Source of the DNA: Spirochaetota bacterium
GTDB taxonomy: Bacteria; Spirochaetota; UBA4802; UB4802
Direction of reading: 5' to 3'
Length of the DNA: 49,221 nucleotides
Assembly (NCBI GenBank): GCA_029548025.1
Contig: JAKPOE010000338.1
Coordinates: 1-49,221 of the forward strand
The notes beneath the pieces are model-generated. The model had not been told where the DNA came from. It saw only the letters and a program-made list of their open reading frames with translations, and searched no databases. Below, one piece after another: positions 19,753-27,380 of this stretch; position 1 is the stretch's first letter; the number at the start of each line of letters is the position of its first letter. The translations under genes and the position numbers were made by a program.

Positions 19753-20478
19753 CTATTGCTTGCCAGCGTCAGGGGCAAGGTGTGGCTGTGGCACCGTATC
19801 ATGAGTAACGACTTTGTTGATTGTAGCCTCGTTGTGATAGTACTGCATACCGTAATAGATTCCTGCTGATATGCCTATTACCCCTGAGGTTATGGTTATT
19901 GCTGAGATAATGGTTGTAACAATCCCAAAATTGGTCCAATAGTATACCGCAACGCCTGCACATGTTGAAATGATACCGCTGGCAGAAAAGAACATGGCAT
20001 TGTAGCCGTTGTGCAGCATATTAGAACGCGACTGGCTTAAATAATACACAAGCTCATTTGCATTGAGGGTATCAACAGCATTGTGCCGGGATACATCTAT
20101 GGTAAAGCTTCCTTTTACAGGGTATCGTTTATGATGATAATATCGGCTATTGACGGGTTTGTTGTTTGAAAGCAGGTGTATGGTGTATGTGTAGGTGTCC
20201 GGGGTCAGAACAACAGGTATGGTAGCAACGCAATATATGCTATCCACTGTCAGGGGAGTCAGGGTAAATTCATTGCTCTGACCCCTGCTGTCAGTGAGTG
20301 TTAGCTTAACTACAAATGGTTTGGCGGCGGTGTTATAGATATCACACCATATAAAATAGGGTGTTTGGGTGCTGATTGTAGCACCAGGGTATTGCAATGG
20401 CTGCGCCGCAGTGTTGATCTGTGCAAATGCACCGGTGCAGGTTAAAAATAAAATAATGAGTATACTGAGATATCGCAT
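19753..20478 (-). CDS. Exported protein with C-terminal membrane helices, unknown
   Basis: A 241-residue protein with a clear signal peptide (LSILIILFLTCTGAFAQ, cleavage after AFA). The exported part is beta-rich (residues about 25-130), followed by a short helical stretch and two hydrophobic segments (about 160-210, including FGIVTTIISAITITSGVIGISAGIYY in two spans). I recognise no family. It is divergent from the LolA-like gene by 86 bases and upstream of mfd by 162 bases. The gene itself contains GGGGTCAGAAC-type words (about 20201, 20275), as does its downstream flank, which hints that this segment has been reshaped by short repeats. Confidence 0.75.
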   Translation of the reverse strand: MRYLSILIILFLTCTGAFAQINTAAQPLQYPGATISTQTPYFIWCDIYNTAAKPFVVKLTLTDSRGQSNEFTLTPLTVDSIYCVATIPVVLTPDTYTYTIHLLSNNKPVNSRYYHHKRYPVKGSFTIDVSRHNAVDTLNANELVYYLSQSRSNMLHNGYNAMFFSASGIISTCAGVAVYYWTNFGIVTTIISAITITSGVIGISAGIYYGMQYYHNEATINKVVTHDTVPQPHLAPDAGKQ

Positions 20479-20564
20479 AGCTTTACCTTGACAATTACAT
20501 GAGAGTACTTTACAGTGTCAGAGCAATGATGGTACAACAATAAAATGGTGATGAGAATAATGCA

Positions 20565-21266
20565 ATGAAAAATCTTGTATTGGTAGTTTTATTATTGCTT
20601 TCGGGACAAACCGATACCGATGAACTTCAAAAACTTTTTCATAATTTCAATGTACAAAGCATTGATGCATCCATTGTGCAGGTTATTGCCGAAACAGGAA
20701 AAGAAACTCAGCGCTATGAAGGGCGATACCGGGCATATAACGATTGCATGCGCATTGACTACAGTAAGCCTTTTCGGCAGATAGTTATTGTCAATGGAGG
20801 GAAGCTCTTGTGGTATTATCCTGAAACTAAAGAGCTATGGACAATGTCACAGGGGAATGTTCCTGCTGTCCATCCGTATGCGCAATGTGATATCGTAAAC
20901 GAAAGGATTGTTGTTAAAAGTAAAAAGAAGGTATGGTATGGTTTTTTTAATAGCGGCTATCGCTATACATTGTTTGATTCAAAAACCGGTGTTACCTTAG
21001 AATTAACCATTGATAAAGATAAAGGCTACCCGGTAAAAAAGATTACCTATACTGCACAGTCTATTGAGGTTATGAGGGAATTGTACAGCGATTACACCTT
21101 GATACAGGGTATATGGTTCCCGGCTACCGTAGAGGTTATAGCACGTACGCATACCGGGACAACACGCAATGTAACGCGCTATTATAATATTATTCTCAAT
21201 GGTAACGTATCCACTGATATCTTTACCTTACAGCTTCCAAAAGGTGTCAGAGCTAAAACGATGTGA
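20565..21266 (+). CDS. LolA-like outer-membrane lipoprotein carrier/sorting protein
   Basis: A 233-residue exported protein with a short N-terminal hydrophobic segment (LVLVVLLLLSG). The pattern fits the LolA/LolA-like fold: YEGRYRAYNDCMRIDYSKPFRQIVIVNGGKLLWYYPETKELW, a strand bearing a substrate-modifying residue set, then long beta strands (GVTLELTIDKDKGYPVKKI). LolA proteins carry lipoproteins across the periplasm; paralogues are common beside outer-membrane protein genes. It lies seven bases upstream of a POTRA/barrel-like protein gene whose ribosome binding site begins next to its stop codon. Assignment to the canonical LolA rather than a paralogue is not possible here. Confidence 0.7.
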   Translation: MKNLVLVVLLLLSGQTDTDELQKLFHNFNVQSIDASIVQVIAETGKETQRYEGRYRAYNDCMRIDYSKPFRQIVIVNGGKLLWYYPETKELWTMSQGNVPAVHPYAQCDIVNERIVVKSKKKVWYGFFNSGYRYTLFDSKTGVTLELTIDKDKGYPVKKITYTAQSIEVMRELYSDYTLIQGIWFPATVEVIARTHTGTTRNVTRYYNIILNGNVSTDIFTLQLPKGVRAKTM

Positions 21267-21273
21267 GGATAGT

Positions 21274-22650
21274 GTGCGCCAGTGTAGTGGTGTTCTTTTT
21301 TTTCTTTTCTTTTTTCTTTTATTTGCTGCTGATTGCATGGCAACAATAATTGTTGAGGGTTTAACGGTTAATGTTGATATTCAGGATATCACCAATCAGG
21401 GTGTCAATAATCAAAAAGAAGCGGAATACTGGGCGATAGTTATTACCAACAGGCTCCACAGCCAGGGATATACCACAAGCTATGTAGCACGCTATGAACT
21501 TCGTGATGATGTATGTACTCTGTATATTGTTGAATCACATATTGCTGATATTCAGATCCATACGGATGCATATATACTGGATGCTCTAACACAGGATGTA
21601 ACAGTATTGCTTGGCTCAGTGTACAACAAACATACAGTCTATAACCTCCTTGCACAGTTAAAGCAAAAATATATGCTGCAGTCCATCAATGTCAATGTTG
21701 TCAATTATAACAATGGCAGCGATGTCAGCCTCATTATTGATGCAAAACCAGAGCATTTTATCTATTCATTTGAGATATCAATGCTGCCCATCTATGGCAT
21801 AAAGCCTGCCATCACGGTGACCATGCCCATGCAGGATGCGTATTGTTCGGTAAAGGGGCAGATGGCTTTTGATGACCAGCGCATAACCTTAAAACAGGGC
21901 GGATTTGATTACATGAACTATCGCTCAAAAGCTGCCTGGCATGCTGGTATTGATGCTAAGGAGGAATATGGCGTGTGGGAGCGCTATTCCCGCAGCTTTA
22001 CCCTGACGCAATGCAGGGCGTATCTGGGATTGGGTACCATCATGGAGGCAGGCATGTATGATGTTTCAGCATTTATCTATGGCGTGACAGCATATTACAG
22101 CGTTTCAGAGCTTGACAACGATGTATCGCATGATGTTGGAGCGGAGTTACGTATTACGGCAACTGACCAGAGGCATTCTATTGCACATGAAAAATCCATG
22201 ATTACCCTGTCGTGTATAGCAGCATATGCCAATGAAGCTTTTATAACCTCCCGTATTGCTGGCTCTGTCCCTCTACAAATAACCAGCCGTTTCTACTGTA
22301 TTCCAAACATATATAGCTTCCATACAACATCCAGTGAACGGATATATGCCGAGTATGTGTTTGATAGTTATCTGTTAGGATATTCTGACCGATATACCTC
22401 AACTCATTCCCGTCATATAGCAGGGATGCAATTGGTATATGAAGCTTTATACGAGCTTTTGTATTGTAAGATATTTGGTTCGGCAGGCATCTATAAGGAT
22501 GAATATGCAGCATGGGATAACACCGCCAGTTATGGGTTTGCAGTAGATATTGTATATGGACGTATAGTTGGGACAGTGGGGTGCGCATGGAATGTTGATG
22601 AGCACTTTGATACATGCTATTTTTTTACAGGGGTAAAAGCGCGCTGGTAA
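21274..22650 (+). CDS. Probable outer-membrane beta-barrel protein with POTRA-like N-terminus
   Basis: About 458 residues from the GTG at 21274, which has GAGG five bases upstream and is directly followed by a signal peptide (VLFFLFFFLLFAADCMA). An open frame extends to 21199, but that start lies inside the previous gene. The first 160 residues resemble POTRA-type alternations (YTTSYVARYELRDDVCTLYIVE, then VYNLLAQLKQKYMLQSINVNVV). The remainder is a long series of alternating polar/hydrophobic strands rich in aromatic residues, ending KARW, as expected for a short outer-membrane barrel. The layout resembles BamA/TamA/ShlB-like proteins but is shorter. Pairing with a LolA-like gene suggests an envelope assembly role. 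Confidence 0.65.
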   Translation: MRQCSGVLFFLFFFLLFAADCMATIIVEGLTVNVDIQDITNQGVNNQKEAEYWAIVITNRLHSQGYTTSYVARYELRDDVCTLYIVESHIADIQIHTDAYILDALTQDVTVLLGSVYNKHTVYNLLAQLKQKYMLQSINVNVVNYNNGSDVSLIIDAKPEHFIYSFEISMLPIYGIKPAITVTMPMQDAYCSVKGQMAFDDQRITLKQGGFDYMNYRSKAAWHAGIDAKEEYGVWERYSRSFTLTQCRAYLGLGTIMEAGMYDVSAFIYGVTAYYSVSELDNDVSHDVGAELRITATDQRHSIAHEKSMITLSCIAAYANEAFITSRIAGSVPLQITSRFYCIPNIYSFHTTSSERIYAEYVFDSYLLGYSDRYTSTHSRHIAGMQLVYEALYELLYCKIFGSAGIYKDEYAAWDNTASYGFAVDIVYGRIVGTVGCAWNVDEHFDTCYFFTGVKARW

Positions 22651-22671
22651 TTTATACATGGCGTTTCTTCT

Positions 22672-22698
22672 ATTCATTTATTTCATTTATTTCATTTA
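22672..22698. repeat. Three tandem 9-bp repeats (consensus TTTCATTTA)
   Basis: Units at 22672-22680 (ATTCATTTA), 22681-22689 and 22690-22698 lie in the spacer between the barrel protein and rseC. A fourth degenerate unit follows. Confidence 0.7.
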
Positions 22699-22837
22699 TT
22701 CATTTTTCGGTTTGTGCTTAATCAGTTGTTGTATTGTCACATGGTAGTTATTACTGAGTAACAAATAATTATTTTACATAAACACCTATTTTTGTGGTAT
22801 ATATCATTTATATATCATAATTAAGAAGGATTAGTGG

Positions 22838-23263
22838 ATGGATACTGAATGTGGTATAGTAAAAGAGGTGCGAGGTAACCTTGTTTGTGTGGCGGCTGAT
22901 CCTGCTTCGCTTTGTGCTACATGTTCAAGCCAGTGTATGATGCGCCAGCAGGGAAGGGATATCTGGATACACAATACTCTTGATGCAAAGGTTGGCGACA
23001 GGGTATACTTTGTTTTTCCATCAGGGGCAGTTGTTCTTTCTTCAGGGGTATTGTACGGCATACCCATTGTGCTTCTTATTGCTGGTATTGTTGCAGGGAC
23101 GCTTTACCCGTTACCATTTTTTAACGACAGAGAGCTTTCGGCGATAGTTATGGGGATTATCTTTTTAGCGTTATCATTTGTTTTTATACAGATAGTGTCA
23201 CAATACATTGCAGCAAAAAATATGGTAAACCCGGTAATGGTAAAGGTTGAAAAGGCAGTATAA
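22838..23263 (+). CDS. rseC: RseC/MucC family membrane protein
   Basis: A 141-residue protein matching RseC: short N-terminal cytoplasmic region with the cysteine cluster C-x2-C-x3-C (CATCSSQC), a GDRVYFVFPSG segment, then two membrane helices (about 65-85 and 98-125). Family members act with sigma-E regulation or as part of the electron supply for SoxR reduction, often near Rnf genes. No rnf genes are in this window. AAGGA lies seven to eight bases upstream of the ATG. A GCGATAGTT copy falls within the second-helix region (23141). Confidence 0.85.
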   Translation: MDTECGIVKEVRGNLVCVAADPASLCATCSSQCMMRQQGRDIWIHNTLDAKVGDRVYFVFPSGAVVLSSGVLYGIPIVLLIAGIVAGTLYPLPFFNDRELSAIVMGIIFLALSFVFIQIVSQYIAAKNMVNPVMVKVEKAV

Positions 23264-23321
23264 AAAAATTGTAGACATCTTTTATTAAAGAAGCAACAGT
23301 ATCACTTTGACGTTATGCTGG

Positions 23322-23354
23322 GTGATAGTTACTGATACATAGAGTAACTATCGC
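23322..23354. terminator. Hairpin built from an inverted pair of the GATAGTTACT word
   Basis: GATAGTTACT (23324-23333) and AGTAACTATC (23343-23352) are perfect complements with a 9-base loop; a G-U wobble and a further G-C pair extend the stem to 12 in RNA. It lies 58 bases after the rseC stop and may terminate it. One arm carries the over-represented GCGATAGTT word. Confidence 0.5.
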
Positions 23355-23428
23355 ATAACTGTAGTTTTGTGATAAGTTACCCATGGTTGTTAAGCTTACC
23401 AACTACGGGATGAAAATGTAGAGTTATC

Positions 23429-23540
23429 GTTATTCTGAGCGATAGCGAAGAAACTCCTTTATAAACGAATAGATGCTTCGGGGCTGTGTCCCTCAGAATG
23501 ACGGTAATGCTGGTATGTCATTCTGAATGAAATGAAGAAG
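23429..23540. repeat. Intergenic TGTCATTCTGA-type repeat (MITE-like)
   Basis: CGTTATTCTGAG (23429-23439 region) and CTCAGAATGACG (ending 23503) form imperfect inverted ends, one mismatch apart, around a GATGCTTCGGGG...CCCTCAG core. A second half-copy TGTCATTCTGAATGA follows (23516-23531). Repeats of this kind are widespread in environmental bacterial genomes. The rest of the 362-base rseC-greA spacer holds the hairpin at 23322 and nothing else recognisable. Confidence 0.55.
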
Positions 23541-23625
23541 CTCGCTGTTAAAAGGATAGGTTTTTTGGTCGCTAACGCTTTTTCATAATGGCGCAGTACT
23601 ATTTCTATTTTCGGAGGAATACGTG

Positions 23626-24114
23626 ATGGCAGTAAACATAGCAGATAAGAAAAAACAAGTGAAGGAAGAGATTGAAAAATTACAGCATGAATTAAAGATA
23701 GAATTGCCTAAACGCATTGCCGAAGCACGATCAAAAGGGGATTTGAAGGAAAATGCTGAGTACCATGCTGCCCGTGAACGCCAATCGTTTGTGCAGGCAC
23801 AGATTTCATATCTAAGCAAACAGCTCAGCCTTATTGATAGCATCGACATATCCACTATTGAACAGGGAAAGGTTGACTTTGGCTCTGTTGTGACTGTTCG
23901 CAATCTGGATAATGATGAGGTTGCCCGGTTTACTATCGTTACCCCGGATGAGGTTGATGCTTCGGAAGGCAAGATATCATTGTCATCGCCTATAGGCAGG
24001 GCATTACATAAAAAAACTGTTGGCGATGAAGTATCGGTTATTATTCCTGCAGGGACCAAACGCTTCAGGATTGAAAAGCTTGTTACCATACATGGCGAAG
24101 AACTATCGCTTTGA
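23626..24114 (+). CDS. greA: Transcription elongation factor GreA
   Basis: About 162 residues, the usual GreA length. The N-terminal coiled coil carries the family signature EARSKGDLKENAEYHAAR, with the acidic tip residues used to stimulate RNA cleavage by backtracked polymerase. The C-terminal FKBP-like domain ends with SPIGRALHKKTVGDEVSVIIP. GGAGG (23613-23617) lies eight bases before ATG 23626; a GTG immediately upstream (23623) is less likely. An AACTATCGC word occupies the final codons. It is followed 19 bases later by the DUF1015 gene, with AAGGA between. Confidence 0.96.
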   Translation: MAVNIADKKKQVKEEIEKLQHELKIELPKRIAEARSKGDLKENAEYHAARERQSFVQAQISYLSKQLSLIDSIDISTIEQGKVDFGSVVTVRNLDNDEVARFTIVTPDEVDASEGKISLSSPIGRALHKKTVGDEVSVIIPAGTKRFRIEKLVTIHGEELSL

Positions 24115-24133
24115 AAAATTAAGGAACTTGTAC

Positions 24134-25357
24134 ATGGCAACTATCAAAGAATTTACCGCATTGCGGCCGGGGAAGGATGTTGTTACAAAGGTTGCATCAC
24201 TTCCGTATGATGTTGTAACAGCACAGCAGGCAAAAAAAATTGCTCAAAATAATCCCTGTAGCTTTTTCTATGTAACAATGCCCGAGATAGATTTACCATT
24301 GTCAACCAATCCTTATTCTGACGAAGTATATAAACTTGGGAAAAAAAAATTAAGCAAATTTATAACTGACGGCATAATGGTGCAGGATGATAAGCCCTAT
24401 TTATATCTCTATACCTTACAGATTGATAGTCACAAACAAACGGGTATTGTTGCTGTTGTGTCCATTGATGATTATATAAATGGGATAGTAAAAAAACATG
24501 AGCTTACCCGTAAAGCCAAAGAAATGGACAGGATGAATCATATCAACATTGTTGGGGCACAAACAGGGCTGGTGTATCTTTTTTATAAGGATAGCAATGA
24601 TTTACGGAATATAATGCATCATGCATTATCATCACCTGTACTTTATGATTTTGTAGCAGATGATGGTGTGCGGCACATAATTCAAAGGATTGAAGATGGT
24701 GATTACGCACAATTGGTAAAACAAGCTTTTGATGAACAAATCCTCTATATTGCTGATGGTCATCATCGCGCAGCTTCGGCTGTAAGGGTTGGATTGCAAC
24801 GCCGGGAGCAGGGATATACTGGCAGCGAACCGTTTAATTATTTCATAGCAGCTATCTTTCCTCATTCTGAGTTAAATATTTTGCCGTATAATCGTGTAGT
24901 GAAAGATTTATATAATCATGATTTTGAAACTTTTATGCGACTTCTATCTGATTCGTTTGTTGTTCAAAAAACTGATAATGGTATTGCGAAAAATCGGCAT
25001 GAGATACGGATGTACTATGATCATCAATGGTATACATTAACCTTTATTAAAAAATTGCCACTGGATGCGGTTGATGCATTGGATGTTTCTATCCTGCAAA
25101 ATACAATACTTAGTCCTATTCTGGGAATAAAAGATCCACGGGAAGATATGCGTATAGACTTTGTAGGTGGAACCAATGCTATTGCTACAATGGTTGAATT
25201 GGTGGATAGTGGCAGCTATGTAATTGGTTTTTCGCTTTTCCCTACGTCAATTGATGAGCTTATGACAATATCAGACAGGGGGGAGATAATGCCGCCCAAG
25301 TCAACCTGGTTTGAACCAAAATTGCGGGACGGCTTGCTGGTATATTGTATTGATTAA
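24134..25357 (+). CDS. DUF1015 family protein
   Basis: About 407 residues. DUF1015 features are clear: the N-terminal FTALRPGKDVVTKVASLPYDVV, the central IADGHHRAASAVR motif (about residue 205), then FIAAIFPHSELNILPYNRVVKDL, and the C-terminal FSLFPTSIDELM with PPKSTWFEPKLRDGLL. The family is widespread and often sits near serine biosynthesis or D-3-phosphoglycerate dehydrogenase genes, but its biochemical role is not established. The ATG at 24134 with AAGGA eight bases upstream is preferred over earlier in-frame codons lying inside greA. The gene probably shares the greA transcript. Confidence 0.92.
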   Translation: MATIKEFTALRPGKDVVTKVASLPYDVVTAQQAKKIAQNNPCSFFYVTMPEIDLPLSTNPYSDEVYKLGKKKLSKFITDGIMVQDDKPYLYLYTLQIDSHKQTGIVAVVSIDDYINGIVKKHELTRKAKEMDRMNHINIVGAQTGLVYLFYKDSNDLRNIMHHALSSPVLYDFVADDGVRHIIQRIEDGDYAQLVKQAFDEQILYIADGHHRAASAVRVGLQRREQGYTGSEPFNYFIAAIFPHSELNILPYNRVVKDLYNHDFETFMRLLSDSFVVQKTDNGIAKNRHEIRMYYDHQWYTLTFIKKLPLDAVDALDVSILQNTILSPILGIKDPREDMRIDFVGGTNAIATMVELVDSGSYVIGFSLFPTSIDELMTISDRGEIMPPKSTWFEPKLRDGLLVYCID

Positions 25358-25362
25358 CGCCT

Positions 25363-25435
<73 letters not shown>

Positions 25436-25499
25436 TGATTGTTGTGCAGTGTAACTTTATCATTTATTTAAAGGAATAATTATCAGAAAATTTGTCAAT

Positions 25500-25532
25500 A
25501 TATTTTAAATATATTTTAAATATATTTTAATA
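25500..25532. repeat. Three tandem 11-bp AT repeats (ATATTTTAAAT)
   Basis: ATATTTTAAAT at 25500-25510 and 25511-25521, with a third near-copy at 25522-25532, lies upstream of the large unknown gene cluster. It may be an AT-rich upstream element or a slippage product. Confidence 0.7.
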
Positions 25533-25569
25533 GTACTTATAAAAATTTACTATCTGTGGTGATTTATTC

Positions 25570-25599
25570 TTGCAAAAATGGTGATTGCTGTGATACTAT
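25570..25599 (+). promoter_or_regulatory. Candidate promoter of the eight-gene cluster
   Basis: TTGCAA (25570-25575) and TACTAT (25594-25599) are 18 bases apart, about 65 bases before the first cluster gene. It is the best sigma70-like pair in the 229-base spacer after the tRNA. Confidence 0.4.
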
Positions 25600-25664
25600 A
25601 GCTATACGATATGCATGATAGTGGGGCTGAACTATTACAACATAAAATATTTTGAGGTTAGGTT

Positions 25665-25988
25665 ATGTTATCAGAAATTGATAAGCTTAAAAATGAAAAT
25701 GAAATTATGGCAAAAGAGATTGATGAGCTGCGGAAGATAGTGCAGACATATGAAAATGTTTTAAAACTCAATGAACAGGAATTGGCCAATGCCTATCAAA
25801 TCATATCAATGTATGAAAATATTGTAGAATATTCCCGAACCGAATTAAAGTTGGCAACTGAAACGGCTCAGGCACGTGAAAGTGCATCACAGTTAAGCAG
25901 GATGGAATTGATGCAGGCATTTGAAAAGATTCAAAAGCTTGAAGAAGATAATAAAAAACTCAGAGCCAAAAAAGAAAATGCATCCTGA
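25665..25988 (+). CDS. Small coiled-coil protein, first gene of the cluster
   Basis: A 107-residue, highly charged protein without signal or membrane helix, predicted almost entirely coiled coil: heptad-like runs such as MLSEIDKLKNENEIMAKEIDEL and LMQAFEKIQKLEEDNKKLR. No family is recognised. GAGG lies 10 bases upstream of the ATG. It starts the plus-strand run ending at 34945 and is 35 bases from the first TPR gene. It may act as a scaffold or oligomerisation partner for the TPR proteins (inference). Confidence 0.75.
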   Translation: MLSEIDKLKNENEIMAKEIDELRKIVQTYENVLKLNEQELANAYQIISMYENIVEYSRTELKLATETAQARESASQLSRMELMQAFEKIQKLEEDNKKLRAKKENAS

Positions 25989-26023
25989 TAAAATTAAGAT
26001 GAAGGTAATTGGGTAGTAAAAAC

Positions 26024-27376
26024 ATGTTGATTACGTATGCTATAATATTTTTGTTCATTATAATTCTGGTAATATTTGTTCTTTATTTTGCTAATATTTA
26101 TATTTTCCCGCGTAAGCTCGAAGAAATCCAGCAACTTATTGAGTCAGGGCAGACAAAAATAGCCATCAGAAAATTAAATGATATTATTGAAAAAGATGAT
26201 CGTAATCATTATGCTCATTATTTGCTGGCGTTAGCATATGAAAAAGAAAATAATATTCAGTATGCAATTCTTGAATATCGGCAGGTTTTAAAAATTGGAA
26301 GATATGATGAAAAGGTTAATGAAGTCAACATACGCAATCATTTAGCAAGTATTTATAAGGCGCGAAATGCAGTAGAAGAAGCAAAGAAGGAATACCTTCT
26401 TTTAACAAAATTGGATCCTGCAAACTTTGAACCTTTTTATGAACTTGGTATCATTTATTTTAATGCAGGACAGATAGATAAAGCTATCCCGTATTTTAAA
26501 AAAAGCATTGCAAATAACAACAAGCATGGAGCTTCATTTTACTATTTGGGACAGGCATACTATAGAATGCAAAACTATCCTGATGCAAAGCAAGCTTTTA
26601 TTGAAGCCATTAAGGTTGATCCACATGATTATAAAGCTCATTACTTTTTAGGTTTGGTTTTGCGACAGTTAGGCGATTATGAATGGGCAATTAAAGAATT
26701 TGAGACAGCACAGAAAAGCGATGACATTAAGGTTAAATGTTTCCTTGCTAAAGGGACATGTTATTTAGAGCGTGAGCAATTGCCAAAGGCAGTGATTGAA
26801 TTTGAACGTGGTTTAAAATTTGCTAAAAGAGGTAGCGATACCGAGCTTAATTTGCGGTATTTTCTGGCTGAAGCTCAGGAAAAAATGCGAGATTTACACT
26901 CAGCCATATCAAACTGGGAAAAGATAGTTGCGGTCAATCCTACGTTTCGTGATGTACAGGCAAAGCTTAAATCGTATGCAGAATTTAGACAGGATGATCG
27001 TATTAAAGATTTTATGATTGCAGGGCTGGCACAGTTTGAGCATACCTGCCGTAAGATATCTGAATCAATGGGACTTACTGTTATGGATGTAGATATCATC
27101 AGTGATACAGAAGTTGAAATCATAGCCACGGATACTGAAGGAAAATGGCGTAATACACGCCGTACTAATAAAATTGTACGAATACTTAGAACTACCGATG
27201 TTGTAAATGATAAATTGCTGCGCAAACTGCATGAAAAGCTTAAAGAAAAGAATGCAACACGTATTATCATTATTACTGCAGGTGATTTTACACAAAGTGC
27301 TGTTGATTTTTCAAATACCAGGCCTATAGAGTTATATGGGAAAAATGATCTTTTACGATTATTAAAACAAATATAA
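26024..27376 (+). CDS. Membrane-anchored TPR protein with degenerate Mrr-like C-terminus (paralogue 1)
   Basis: About 450 residues: one N-terminal membrane helix (about 2-25), then roughly seven TPR units (residues about 35-310; for example GASFYYLGQAYYRMQNYPDAKQAF). A C-terminal domain (about 335-450) resembles Mrr/restriction-endonuclease-like folds: a D-V-D-I strand, a KIVRILRT strand where active Mrr enzymes have an E/Q-x-K, then ARIIIITAGDFTQSAVDF and a final ELYGKNDLLRLL. Catalytic residues look lost, suggesting a binding rather than cutting domain. The ATG at 26024 aligns with the start of the paralogue at 32471; TTG 26009 is an alternative with AAGG nearby. A gap of four bases separates it from the next gene. 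Confidence 0.8.
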   Translation: MLITYAIIFLFIIILVIFVLYFANIYIFPRKLEEIQQLIESGQTKIAIRKLNDIIEKDDRNHYAHYLLALAYEKENNIQYAILEYRQVLKIGRYDEKVNEVNIRNHLASIYKARNAVEEAKKEYLLLTKLDPANFEPFYELGIIYFNAGQIDKAIPYFKKSIANNNKHGASFYYLGQAYYRMQNYPDAKQAFIEAIKVDPHDYKAHYFLGLVLRQLGDYEWAIKEFETAQKSDDIKVKCFLAKGTCYLEREQLPKAVIEFERGLKFAKRGSDTELNLRYFLAEAQEKMRDLHSAISNWEKIVAVNPTFRDVQAKLKSYAEFRQDDRIKDFMIAGLAQFEHTCRKISESMGLTVMDVDIISDTEVEIIATDTEGKWRNTRRTNKIVRILRTTDVVNDKLLRKLHEKLKEKNATRIIIITAGDFTQSAVDFSNTRPIELYGKNDLLRLLKQI

Positions 27377-27380
27377 TTGT

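Noticed and set aside
21199..21273. Upstream ATG start for the barrel-like protein
   Set aside because: It lies within the LolA-like coding sequence; GTG 21274 has a ribosome binding site and begins a signal peptide.
22672..22704. Possible CRISPR-like tandem array
   Set aside because: Units are only 9 bp with no spacers; simple tandem repeat.
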